Made by a program: the position numbers and the translations under genes
Shown here: in pieces, positions 11,730 through 23,479 of the stretch
How positions within the stretch are numbered: position 1 is the stretch's first letter
Layout: each line of letters opens with the position of its first letter
Assembly (NCBI GenBank): GCA_018389105.1
Contig: JACATO010002141.1
Span: 631,345-695,344, forward strand
Reading direction: 5' to 3'
DNA length: 64,000 bases
Origin: Nautilus pompilius
Taxonomy: Eukaryota; Mollusca; Cephalopoda; Nautilida; Nautilidae
The notes under the pieces: generated by a model
Told to the model about the DNA's origin: nothing
Databases searched by the model: none
The model's input: the letters and a program-made list of their open reading frames with translations, nothing else

Positions 11730-14699
11730 CTAATCTTTAAATCTTTGTACCAAGTAATTATTGTCATGGTCTTTTACATAGCCAAACTGAGTGTAAAATG
11801 GTATGATATTTGTTTTGCATTCCAGTGATGTTTTGTAGCATCCTAAGTTCTCACCCAACACTGTTAGTGTGTCTAATAACCTGAAAGAAAAAAATATAAT
11901 AAAAATTAGGGACAATGTGGAGATGTATTTACAAAATCTTTGGAGAGTTTGTTGTTCAGACTTCTTGAAATCAGAATGGTGAGTCAAAAAGGCTAAGTTA
12001 ACTGTACATTGTTCTTGATAATTTGAAGTTGGTTACTGCAGTGAAACAATCAAATAGGACACATTACAGCAAGGATCCATCAAGGGTTGGATGAAGAAGT
12101 TTAAAGAAACTGGTTCAGTTAATGATAGAAAACACTCTGGTGGACCAGGCACCAGTCAAAAGACAAGTCATCAGAACTCACTCCAAGAATGGAACCAATC
12201 CTTGTTAACAGTTCAAATCTGAATGTGAGATTGCACAAATTGAATCAGTTATCAGTCACACTACGCCTTGTGTTCAAGATACTGGAAAGTAGGACTGAAT
12301 GCTGTATCACAGAAGACGGTGGCTATGTAGAAGTTTAAAGATTTGTTGATGCACCACTATAGAACTGTTAAGCAGATGGCTTTGTAATATGATGTATTTT
12401 TTGTTTTGTCTTATGTGGGAAAATAGCATTTAGTAATCCACCCTCAAAGACTTTATAAACATCCTGTATGTTAGAAAGAAAAAGATCAAGGCAGCTACTG
12501 ACACATTTCCTAATTGTTTTGGCAGTAGCTGATGATTTTAAAAAGTTGTATATCTGCTATTTTGGAGAAAATGCAGAGCAAATTTTTCACATGGGGTCTA
12601 TTAGTATTAGTGTTTGAAATAGAACTAAAACAACACAAAGTGTATAAGACCTCTTGTACAACTTAATCCTCCAATTCCTTGCTAACCCAAGGCTTGTTGC
12701 AGTCATGAAATTCCTGTTGCTTCAGCTGCTGCATTTGGTAATGTCTCTAGTGAGAAAGTCACACCACTCTCAAGTAATCATAAATAATATAACAGCAGCA
12801 AAATTGAGTACAAAACCTGTTACAAATGTTTAAATAATGAAGTTACAGAACATTAAGAGTATGATGCTTTGATGAATAACTGGTGACTGCTAACTTGGTG
12901 CAATAGTATTATCATTTGACATTAGCAGAGGTACAGACAGAGCAGTTCAGGCCACGAAAGACCTGGCAGAAAGAGCCTCAATAGTACAAACCATCATGAT
13001 AACCATTACACAACCCATCTGCTCAGCATAACCATACTATCTCAGAATGTTCCATCCAGAACAAATTGATGCTGTCAGTGGGGGAACCTTATCTCCAACC
13101 AGACTGTATAAAATCAGCTACACACTGCTATTCCAATTATTAACACCAGCACACTAGGGTGAGACTGGAGTGGACTGGGACTCATCTGCACTGGATTTTG
13201 GCAGAATGGAGTCAGGTTTTCTTCCCTGAAGCAAGTAAACTGAACATTCACTTGCTCCTGGGATCATTCTGGAACTGCAGCACGTCTTAACAGAAGAGTA
13301 GAACACACTAACATAAGAATGTGCCATGTCTGGTAAAGAGCATGGTAATGTAGCCACAATGCTGTAGTGCAAGCCAAAGGGGCCATACATGCTACTAAGG
13401 TTGTATGACTTCAAGGCATGAAAACAGTGTGTTTTTTGTCAATATAATATTGATAAATGCATTGAATGATGTCCAGACCCTGCAAGAAAGGACAGCTTTG
13501 AATTGTGTGCAAATGTTTTATTCTGAGTTGTACAACTTATATAATAATATTCCTGTATTTTTTGATTAGTGTATTAGTTTTAATGTTTCATATTCTAGCT
13601 AAAAATCTTATCAAGGATGTGAAGTAGATAGCTTTATTAACATCTACACCCTTTGTTCACTATCACAGATATCTAAACTGTAGCTATTCAGTAGACTATT
13701 GCCACTTTAGACAAATCTAGAAACTTAAACCACTTACAATTTTCCTAGCTGTTTTCCTCTGTATTCATGACTAACTACAACATCTTCAATTCTCCCTCTC
13801 TGAAATAAACCAAACTGCACTTTCAGTTCCTCCGAATCATAATTTAAAAATAATAAACAAATTTTAGTTTAAAAGCTTTTCATCTTTAATTTAACTAAAG
13901 CAATTCAATATAAGTACTGTATTATTTTGATCAAACTTAACTAAAGAAAAGGGATGATTCAGTCTTGTATACAGGGTGAGTAATATCTTCATGTTCAAGT
14001 TTGGCCTATGTTATACTCTGCTTACTTTAAAAACATTTTGCATATACACAGCTCAAAATAAATAAAGCAAAAAGTCATATAATAAATAACTGTCGTGTAC
14101 AAATTCTTCCTGTCATTTGCTTTGTTTTAAAATAAAGCAGACAAATTTATTATTTTCTTATTCTTGTCTAATATATAAAACCTAAGAGGTAAGGTTAATA
14201 GTTTTGAATGTTCTACTTCTTACCATTAGTAAATTGTCTATTAACATTGAAAACTACCATGATTTCATCTACAACAATTAATAGGCAAACTGTGCATATG
14301 CTGATTAGCATCTGCTTAAGTGTAAAGCTAACTTATGCTTATATAGGAACCACTATAAATGTGTCTCACCTTAAAAGAAAAGAGACTGACTGCATTCAGT
14401 CATGAATAATACTAAAAAAAAACAACAACAAACATTTTTAATCTTTCTGATCCTTATATCTGTCTGAAAAGCATTTTTCTTCATCTATGCTGATTATCTA
14501 ATGCTAATGAGGTGTATTTGTAATTGTTTATTCAGATTAAAATATGAGAAGAAGAAATTATACATACAACTCCTGCATCATGTATGAATTTCTCTTCCAT
14601 CACCAGGGTAGCCGTAGCCACTATCTGTTTTGTGTTCATATCTTCCACCACGACAATGTAATATGTTCCTGCACAGGATTTCATGCTGTTGAACCTTGC

Positions 14700-14741
<42 letters not shown>

Positions 14742-17700
14742 CCTTAAGAAAATTCAAGTATCTAATTAAATAATTTTTTTTCCTTAAAAAAATTTAATGT
14801 AATTATTTGCACTATCCAAACAAAGTCAGACTATAAGTAACTTTAGCATAAAGAGTTAATTTCTGTCCCTTGTTTTCATAGCATGAACACTAAATTAATC
14901 TGGGGGGGGGGGTTAAGGAAATACTTCAAAATGTTACACTGCCAAACTGAAAAAGAAACAAATTGTTAGATAAGCAAACCATTGTTTTATAAATCTGTGT
15001 AGATCTACCTAGTAAACTGCATCAATACTACAGTGTGAGTTACCCCTGAAAGAGCATCATGGGATAGCATTATTTATTCTTCTTTTACAAACCCTTTTCT
15101 GAATTTAAATCAGTTTATTTGTCATTTCAAAATTGTTGTTTAAGAAAAGGCTTCTTCAGCCACTGTCTTATTTATTGACCCTTTTGGAGTATGTGCTTCC
15201 TTGAAGAATTAGTGATAATGGATGCATGAAAGAAGACTAGAGGCATCAGATTTCTGGTTTGGCCTACAGATGATTTTGTATAATATGATCGACAATTTTA
15301 AAATCTTTCCTGAAAAGGAATGCATAAAGATAAAGGAATTTTTCATACTAGTGGCATATCACATATCAAGAGGGGTCATAAGGGTAAGTAAGATGCTGAA
15401 GTTCTCAGAAATTAGGATATTTTTTAAAAGTAATTGTGCAACACTTGCTTGAGATGTTTTTACTAAACTGGATTGGTGGAAAGTCAGGTAAATATTTCAG
15501 AGAATAGATTAGACAAACAACACTAGGAGGTGAGTTTTTTTAACCCTTTGTATGCCACCTGGGGTGCATTTGTATCACACTACCCTCGAAATCTGTATTT
15601 GTTGAGCTAAATGAGCTATGACATGCAGAACCTTCCTTCCTCATTAATATAATAAGCCTGTGTGACAAAAAATCCACAAATCAGTCCAGCCCCACATGTT
15701 TTGAATTACAAGTGTGTTGTCTAAATATATATAGCCAGCTCATTACAAACGCAAACTGGTGGCCCTAGGCTGGGGTGCAAATCCAGATGGTGTGTAAGGT
15801 AAAATCTAACGTGATATACAGAGAATTAAAGATTGTGATTCTAATAATGCAAATAAATAAAGTTTTTTTTGGAATTTAGTTAAAACCGTTTCTTGCCATT
15901 AACCACAGAAACTGATTTTCCAAGTTAGTTCATGCACTGCATGTTAACTTGCTAGTTATGATTACAATGAATTCTATTTCATCTTGTGTTTCATTTGAAC
16001 ATCCCTCCTATGTAAATACGACACCGACATTCCTCGAGTGGTAAGGCTGAACTCAGCCAGTTATTTACACAAGTTAACCCGTATTCAAAAAAAATGTTAG
16101 TGTGATTTCAGTGCTGCAGTAACTATCTGGATCTGGCCAGTAGCTTTGAGCTTCAGTGCAAACATTTCTCCTTGGTTTGCACTTCAGCTCTGCCGGACAG
16201 CTAACATCACAACATTTTTCTATTTCGAGGGAGCAACAGTTTGCAGAACAAACAGAACGCTGTCCTACTTTACATTTTTAAAAAAAAGCAACTTGCTGAC
16301 TAAATAAAAAAAAAATGATTATTTATAAATTCATTTTAAAGAAATAAAATTAAAATATGCAGATAAAATTTCACAGGATACAACCAAACTATTCTATAAA
16401 ATAAGGGCTCTCCTGTTAATCAAGAAACAAGATAAAATTCATACACAAAAATTTAAGTAAACAGTTTTTTTAAAGAGTTTGTGCAAAGGATCCATCTAAA
16501 TCTCTCAACAGCTTTTTCATTTTCTTAAGGTTACATATGAAACAAAAGAAACTGACAAGACATTACTAAGCAAAGTTATTTCCCCTTTGCGTTTTCCCAA
16601 TACCGAGGAGAGCTTCAAGATTAGAAAATAAAAGCATTAGGTTCTCACCAAAGAACTGTTCTTCTGATATATCACCCACTCTTGTTAACTGAGAGAGAAG
16701 TTCAATAAAACCTGAAAAAAAAGCCAACATTATTGAGGTCATCAGGATTTTACATGTTTATCACACTAAAAAAAAAAAAAACATTAAAAAAGGAAACAGA
16801 ATACATTGCATTTAAGTTTTATATAATATAATAAAAGTATTGAGTTAAAATCTTCAGAATACACTCAGAATATTTATTTACTGAACAGATGGTCAATGCA
16901 TATTTGCATATTCTTTATGAAAAGTTAAAAGGTAGGTCTCACAAGTGTTTTCAAACAAAGACAATTTTATTTAAAAGTAAAAGACCAACAGAACTTAAAT
17001 ATTTTTCCAGTCATGGAGTGATGACTACATGGATTGTTTCCTGACATTGTTGTACAGTCTGCTACAGTCAGTGTTCGCAAACACAATGGGCAGACAGTGA
17101 CTTGGAGAGGATAGTGCTTTATATAAATCCTGAGACTTTCCTACCTCTCTAAACATAGAATACTTTGGACATGAGAGATTTCAAGAATACATTTGTTTGG
17201 TTTAGTTGTTGGTTGTTCAACTAAGTTACAAAAGTTTTGTTGGGTTGTTTACCGCAACACTGAGATTTCATATCGTCGCTGACTGTGAAGTTTATTAATC
17301 AAAGTAAGTTCCATTACAATCAATACACTTCTGCCAACGAGTTACAAGCGCATTTATACTATTTTGAAAAAATAAGGATTTCTGTAGTTGATAAACTGTT
17401 GCAAAGCAGTTTCAATTGCTGCTTGGTTTGAGAAAAATTTCATACGGAGGAAGCTGTCGAGATGTTTGAAAAGATGGTAGTCAGTGGGAGAAAGGTCTGG
17501 TGAAAAGGCTGGGTGAGGGAGAACTTCGTACCCCAACATGTTCCGTTTCTGAAGAGTCATGAGGATGAGCATTGTCGTGGAACAGGATTGGGCTGACAGT
17601 ACCTTTCAGCTGTGATGGTTTCGCCAGGATGCAAGAAGTTATAGTGGATGACACTAGTTGCCGTCCACCAGATCCTAATCATGACCTTCTTTGGGTGGAG

Positions 17701-20700
17701 GCTTGGTTTTGGAATTTCGTTGAGCCACTGTGCTGATCGTTTGCGATTGTCCTAAAGGATCCGTTTTTCATCATGTGTAATGATTCAGTCAAGATTTTCT
17801 TGTGACAATTTTGTTGTTGTTCATTCAACTAGTGAGGCACCCACTTGTCAGGCCTTTTCACCTGGCCGATTGGGTCAAGATGCCGGGAAACAGTTGCAGT
17901 GCTTACGTCCAGCTCTCCAGCAAATTCTCGCACCGTTTTTCTTGGATCGGCTTCAAATGAGGCTTTCAGATGGTCGCAATCACAGCTGGAAGTACGTTTG
18001 CTACTTTCCTTATCTTCGAGGCTCACATTTCCTGATTGAAACTTTGCAAACCATTGTTGTACTGTGCACTCATTTGCTGTGTCCTCTCCCCATGCCTGCT
18101 TTATGTTACGAGTTGCCTCACTCACTTTGTGGCCTGGTTTAAACTTGTGAAGCAAAATGGCACTATCCATGCTTCACTCACAACCCTGAAACACATATCC
18201 ATTTTATGATTTTTAAAAAGGTAGGTTTTGTCTAATGTATGCCAAAGCACACGCTACAAAATGACATATAACTTATCTACATACACCTTCACAAGCATGC
18301 AAAAAATGAACCTCAAATTAACATAATACAAAAACCGACAAAACGTTTGTAACAACCTAAAAGATAAACAGTTGCACAAGATATCTAATTATTCTATTAC
18401 GCTAGGTACGTTCAGATGAATCCCATCCAGATACCACTGCTGAACATCCTTAGCCGTACAACATTTCAGATAAGAGAAATGCCAAGTTAAACAGCAACGA
18501 AAAAACCCTTGAGCAATAGATTTCTACTCCTTTACTATAATCTAAACTTAAACAATATTTTTTACATGGTAAACTGTTCTTGATTCAGTTTCATGTTCTG
18601 TACTTTTTTTTTTTAAATTTCAAAAATTGTTTAATTTATTTTACCTACTTTTATTAAAAACGAAAATCTAAAAGGCACGAGTGAAAATTGTTTCCAGTCA
18701 GCAAACATTCAAGGTCTGTTCTGCGATTTAAATAAAATCAGCCTTTACACGCTTAAGAAAACAAAACAACAAAAATTACAAAGGTGCGTCATTGTTAAAA
18801 CGAGAGCTTACAATAGCCTGCTGCTCATCTATCAATGCAATCAAACTGACTTTTCTTCTTGACATCAGGTGATCTGTAGTTGGTTAAGAATGGATAGTTT
18901 TTTTTTTTTTTGAATGTGCATTATTTTTGTTTTTGGCATATAAACTTAAGTTTTGTTTGTGTGTTTTAACTTCTCTTAGCTTTGGTGTCCTGACTGAAAC
19001 ATAAACCATTTAAGGTTTGGCTACTGCCACCTGGGCTTTTCATCAAAACTGTAAAAATTCTTTTCATGTCTACACACCACACAAACGATTAAAAATTGTT
19101 TTTCTCTGAGTGGTTTATTACCTGTATACCTGTCTTAAGAGAGCGAAAAGCCAAGCAACAACAAAATTACACTGGCAGGTATCACTTAGTCGTGAGATTG
19201 GCAGACTGTTTTTTCAGGGCTATAAATAATCAGTTTAAACTGAAGATGTTTATTGGCATTGTCCCTGTTAATCAAAATATGGTTCTCTCACTTCCATGCC
19301 AGGTGATAAAAAATGCTATGTAACAAAAAAACCCTTATTCAAACCCTGTATTTTACAGTTTGAGCTTTAAAATTATGTACAGGTTAGTTAAATTCTCAAC
19401 AGTAGTTGAAGAAGAAAAAAAAAGCTAAATGTAAATTAAATACATTTTTCTGTTGTCTATAAATATAGTATTGCAGGCTACACAGTAATATCTGCTTCTT
19501 GGACCCTTTTTGAAATGTTTTAACCCTTTGAGGACTATGCTTGATCCAAAAGATAGTTGTCCTGTAAATGTTTCCAAGGTTTTGCAAGTGAAACCAGTCC
19601 TGCAATACCTTGGAAATATTTACAGAACTATCCCACCAAAATCAATACCCACTCCCTATAAATACATGAATGCACTTCTCAAAAGGCTAATCAAATTTCA
19701 AACTGATTTGAGATTAACTTTTTACCTTAAAGACATTAAAAAAACAAACAAAAACAAACAGTATTTTGTTAGACATAAAACAAGTGAAACAAGATTTTTC
19801 TTGATTTAGACATGCTACCTACCCTATTTCCTACTGGATATCTCACATTCATGGTTCTAAAACTCTTGCATTTTACCGAGAGACATGGCAGTTTTTGAGT
19901 TTCAAAATTGTGGGATTTGGAAAGCTATATGACCAAGAAGATATTAAACTCCAATTTTTAATAACTAGTACTGATTAGTGAACCTGTGTTCTGATTCTTT
20001 AGGTCAAAGAGGGAGTGTGCGCGGTATTAACTTTATTGACTAAGCAAGTTATCTAAGTATGGCTGGAGCTCTGTCAAGATGCACACCAGTCAAGTTACCT
20101 GCTTCACAGGTACCCAGAAAATCAAGCCTACTAGAACTCTTCATCACTCAATGCAAGAGGAAATGAGAGAGTCCGAAACTCCCCCCTAAAGGGCCAGCAG
20201 TGAAGAAGAAACCATACCGGGGAGGTAGTACACCAAACCAAGCTGGTCCAACTAATGGAAATTCTACCTTGGGCCCTCAGTTTTGGCAGTCCAGTAGTCA
20301 AACCAATGGCTGCCTAAAAATTACTTTAAAAAGTTGTCTCAGATGCAGGTGAATTTTGATTGCCCTTGTGCAGCACAATGTACTTTTCTGTTAATTGCTG
20401 AATACTTATCAATATAATCTTTACCCAGAGTGAGAGATGGGGGAAATATCGCTGTAGATTTTTTTTTTTTAAAATTTACCTACAATAATAAAAACTTGAT
20501 ATTTACACACATAATGAAAGACAATTTACTAAAAAACCAATGTTTAAAAGTTTCCAAAAATTATAACTGAGACATAGGAGAGATAAAGCAGAGATCAATG
20601 TTATGAGCTTTCAACTCAACATGCACAAGTCATCTTCATTCAGCATCCCTTAGAGTCAGAGAGCTGAAACTCTCTACTTCATTCACTCTACAGCTGCAGA

Positions 20701-23167
20701 TTTCCCATAAAGGCCATCCAGATCTTGGGAGATAAAATCAAATTTACTGACTTTAACAGTATCTGCATTATCATCAACAGTATCTTGTCAAATAGAAAAA
20801 ATCACCTTCAGAAATACAATGGGGAAGTCAATTTTTCTGGAAACTATTTGCAATCACACTGATCACCCTTCATCCAATCTAACAAACATCAGCCACATTT
20901 CCTTAATACCTGTAACAGTCAGACAACCTGTAGATGGAAGGACAAATTTTAATTTTAGTTTTTGATTTTGGAAAGGGGGGGGGAGTAGACAATTAATTTT
21001 TTAAAAGTGTGTTTAATAAAATAAATAAGTTCATTTTATTTTAAACAGTCACACAAAATAAAGTATATGTCAACAGTAATATCTGTGGGAGTCATCTAAA
21101 CAGTCAGCAACAAAAATAGTCAATTAGTGTAGGAGTTCAAACCTGTGTCAGATAGTGAAAGTTTTAGTAACTTGGTACTGTCTTGGTTTACAAGTTAACA
21201 TTATTACTCCAATTACTTATTTTGCTGTTAACTACATACTCAACCAGTTTTCATTTTCATATTTCTGATTAACCATTGAGCTGTTCTAGTTCACAAGAAT
21301 CCGATTTTCCCTTTATCAACAGAAAGTGTGGCTTATCATTCACAAGGGTATTTTTTATAACTTTTGCATTATCTAAGATTTCTCCAATACTACACAGAGC
21401 AAAAAAGGGCTACATCTTAAGCTGCCCGACACAACAGAAATTCTCGAAGTTCAACCACAGGTTTGGATTTTCACTTTATAAAAGCTAACTTCAGTTACAA
21501 TACGCAGAACAAGGCGGCAGCAGCAGCAGCAGCACTGTCGATGTAAGCATTCTGAACTGATGAGTCTGTGGAAGGAAATTCAGATTTCAAAAAAAAAAGA
21601 AATTAGCATCAACAGAAATCCCTGATGCAGGTGACCTTTGTCAAAATCTCGTCGGGGTATTCTGGCTAACTTCGTGTTTGTTCATGAAAAAGGTGTCAGG
21701 TAGATTCATGTGTACAGGATCCCTAAGTACCCTGTATGGGAGTTGGCATAGAGGAGGTTTGCTTACGGTCAAGTGTCGGATGAAAGCTTTGTTGTGCACC
21801 TCTGCATCCATCAACGTGAAAATCTGATGGTAACTGGGGAGAACAACACAAGTTTTCTCGTTGAAAGCAAATGTCTTTGTTTAGATGTTTTTGCTTGCGG
21901 TGTTAAGATGTTAGGAGAACCAAATACTGGCTGGCATTCCCCCCACCCCCCACCACACATAACTCGGCATCGATCCCTCAGGATTCTGGTAATCCCCTCT
22001 CACCAGAAGCGATATTCCATCACACATCCTACATCTACGTAACCTGCGGTTCACCTGACAGCAGAAATCAGACACCATGTCGTCGTCGTCGTCGTCTCTT
22101 TGAACAAGATGGCGGTGATGGTGATGGGTGGGGGTGGGGGGGCCTGAAAACAGGCGGATATATCGATCACAATGCAAACCCTACCACTCCTTGTTTAGGG
22201 TCCGCTTCCCCTCTCTCCGGGTTCTGTGACCAGGAACTGGGCATCAGCCGCACTCACCTTTGTCATAATCGGACAGACGCAAGGGTCGCAGTTTCAAAGA
22301 TCCGCCCAGATTTTGCGGCGTTATCTGTTTGCTGTAGCTGCCTTTGAATCGACTGGCGTCTATCTTCTCGAGAATTTGGGGTTCAAAAAGGGGCAGGTCT
22401 TCAGAGCCATTCTGCAAGATTTAAAAAAAGACAGAGAGAGAGAGGGGGGAGATTTTTGTATTAGTGTTTTATACAATAAGGAAACTCTATGCTTTGGAGC
22501 GAGACATTTGTACAGGGGAAGGGGGAGACAACTTCGACCGGACTGTACGAAATCCACAAAGATGGCGATGTAGTACGGGTGCCGTATACGGGGGCATTTC
22601 CAACGGCCTTTTGTTTTTTTTTTTGATAATGGCCATAATTATAAAGGAGGAAGTTATCCATTCGCACCGATACGGAAACTGGTGACGGCCTTTCAAGGTT
22701 TGGTGCAAATCACATTTCTAGAAGATGAATAATAAAACGTGTGAAAGTCGGGAGTATCGGAGGAGGACTGCAGCCAGCCAGCAGCTTGGCGACCACGGAA
22801 TAGTCGGTCCCTTTGTTAAATTAACATCCCATCCATTTTCTTGGGACCTGAAAACCCTTCCCTTGGAGAAAAGGTGGTTGGTGGGGGGGACCCGCGGTTC
22901 ACGGGGGCTGAAGGGGAGTAAACAGAAGACGACAGAACTACGGCGAACCGCAGGAATTCTGACAGAGATCATAAAAACAACGTGAAATTTAATAATAATA
23001 ATAATAATAATAATGTCGCCGATTATTAACCCCGGAGTATCCGAGCTGCTGAGACGGCCGATGGTATACTTCCGTTAACACGTGTAATCAGGCGACTGCG
23101 GGGAGCTCTGGCTAGAGACAGACGGTAATGGTAAGATTGCGTATACCTGGACAGCCATCATCGTCAT
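11730..23167 (-). CDS. GNPNAT1: Glucosamine-6-phosphate N-acetyltransferase (GNPNAT1/GNA1), six coding exons
   Basis: Coding exons on the minus strand, 5' to 3': 23167-23147, 22411-22258, 16711-16649, 14698-14568, 13799-13738 and 11880-11730. Phases are consistent at every junction and all introns are GT/AG. The product is about 190-193 residues; human is 184. The enzyme transfers acetyl from acetyl-CoA to glucosamine-6-phosphate in UDP-GlcNAc synthesis. Landmarks: LPLFEPQILEKID near the N-terminus, LKLRPLRLSDYDKGF at the second/third exon junction, YYIVVVEDM and IVATATLVMEEKFIH in the GNAT core, RGRIEDVVVSHEYRGKQLGK (acetyl-CoA loop, RGKxLG type), then CYKTSLEC and FYTQFGY at the end. The first exon is tiny: the start is the 5'-most of three in-frame ATGs (23167, 23161, 23158), and the last gives Met-Ala-Val-Gln. 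The start choice is the least certain part. Confidence 0.93.
12040..12345 (+). mobile_element. Transposase-like fossil (mariner/DUF4817-like) in GNPNAT1 intron 5
   Basis: The plus strand reads GWMKKFKETGSVNDRKHSGG, close to the helix-turn-helix linker of insect-type mariner-like transposases (KFRETGSVxxxxRxGRP). About 200 bp later, in another frame, comes a short CITEDGGYVEV tail resembling the C-terminal GGHVEH block of the same group. The catalytic core between them is missing. Antisense to the host gene and clearly decayed. Confidence 0.4.
12930..13200 (+). mobile_element. Tc1-like transposon fossil in GNPNAT1 intron 5
   Basis: Broken plus-strand frames read SGRPRKTWQKEPQ (a Tc1 GRPRKT linker) and later RLEWTGTHLHWILAEWSQVF, matching the Tc1 block RLxWARxHLRWTxxxWxxVLF just before the first catalytic Asp. 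Several stops interrupt it. The minus-strand open frame at 13154-13414 is a shadow of this fossil. Confidence 0.55.
14701..14741. repeat. (AAT)n microsatellite abutting the GNPNAT1 exon 4 acceptor
   Basis: About 13 perfect trinucleotide units. On the GNPNAT1 (minus) strand the run reads TTA/ATT and ends directly in the acceptor AG at 14699-14700. The usual pyrimidine tract is therefore entirely replaced by the microsatellite. Confidence 0.95.
15540..15806. mobile_element. piggyBac-type MITE candidate in GNPNAT1 intron 3
   Basis: The left end is TTAACCCTTTGTATGCCACC (TTAA at 15540-15543), the TTAA plus CCCTTTG terminus typical of piggyBac-family elements. The right end, read on the other strand, begins TTTTACCTTACACACCATCTGG and shares the ACC-TT and CC(A)CCTGG blocks with the left. 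The ~265 bp between has no coding capacity. The right TTAA is degraded, so the boundary is approximate. Confidence 0.45.
16088..16220. repeat. Foldback (imperfect inverted repeat) in GNPNAT1 intron 3
   Basis: GAGCTTCAGTGCAAAC (16148-16163) pairs with GTTTGCACTTCAGCTC (16175-16190), 14 of 16 positions, across an 11-nt loop. Weaker complementarity extends outward: AAAATGTTAGTG on the left and a complementary CATCACAACATTTT on the right. Probably a small MITE; no target-site duplication was identified. Confidence 0.5.
17222..18359 (-). mobile_element. Degenerate mariner-family transposon (SETMAR/Hsmar-like transposase) in GNPNAT1 intron 2
   Basis: Two transposase blocks lie on the minus strand. 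18170-17829 carries the paired helix-turn-helix region (FKPGHKVSEATRNIKQAWGE, CTVQQWFAKF, a LEDKES linker, and VSRHLDPIGQ-KWVPH). 17572-17354 carries the C-terminal region (GYEVLPHPAFSPDLSPTDYH), which includes the mariner DD34D motif with its final Asp. Between them, out of frame, are RKRSAQWLNE, VIHYNFLHPGETITAE and related blocks. The TIRs resemble each other (left GTTACAAAAGTTTTGTTGG, right inverted TGTTACAAACGTTTTGTCGG), each next to a TA (17222-17223 and 18358-18359). At about 1.14 kb, with frameshifts, it is shorter than an intact ~1.3-kb mariner and is not functional. It is inserted in the same orientation as GNPNAT1. Confidence 0.88.
19520..19692. mobile_element. piggyBac-type MITE candidate with long internal hairpin, GNPNAT1 intron 2
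   Basis: The left terminus is TTAACCCTTTGAGGACTATG; the right terminus, inverted, is TTAGCCTTTTGAGAAGTGC. Inside, CTGTAAATGTTTCCAAGG plus TTTTGCA faces an inverted copy differing at two of 25 positions, separated by a short loop. It could fold into a hairpin of about 60 nt. Non-coding, ~170 bp. Confidence 0.5.
21508..21534. repeat. Short (CAG)n run
   Basis: GGCGGCAGCAGCAGCAGCAG within a GNPNAT1 intron. No open frame uses it convincingly. Confidence 0.7.
22990..23014. repeat. (AAT)n microsatellite in GNPNAT1 intron 1
   Basis: About eight perfect units, 130 bp downstream of the first exon on the transcribed (minus) strand. Confidence 0.9.
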
Positions 23168-23330
23168 CGTCGTCGTCGTCGTCACACTCGGGATCAGCGC
23201 TGCTAGATCTCCAGCCACAGACTACTCGCTTACTGTTTACACGTCACCCTACTACCTGCCCGGCGGCGGCGGCGGCGGTCACGTGACGTCACCGGATCGC
23301 GGTGCGGCGCCGCGCCGCTCCCCTTACTGG
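23168..23330 (-). promoter_or_regulatory. GNPNAT1 promoter with overlapping E-box and CRE
   Basis: CpG-dense block upstream of the first exon. TCACGTGA (E-box, 23279-23286) overlaps TGACGTCA (full CRE, 23284-23291). A GGC trinucleotide run lies at about 23262-23278. The first exon carries a (GAC)n/(GTC)n run at 23162-23183. No TATA box was seen. E-box/CRE control is inferred from the motifs. Confidence 0.5.
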
Positions 23331-23479
23331 GGCCGAGCCCTTCAAGCCGTCGCCGTCGTCCCCGTTCTCGGAAACATTCCTTCCCAGTTACAGTTCGCTT
23401 TCCTGCCCTAGTCGTTTTAAATTCGCTAATTTAGTTTTTTTTATTGTCATTGATCCGGTGCCGGAAGGGCGGGGTCAGT

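Noticed and set aside
13154..13414. 86-residue minus-strand frame
   Set aside because: Overlaps the plus-strand Tc1-like fossil and has no family resemblance.
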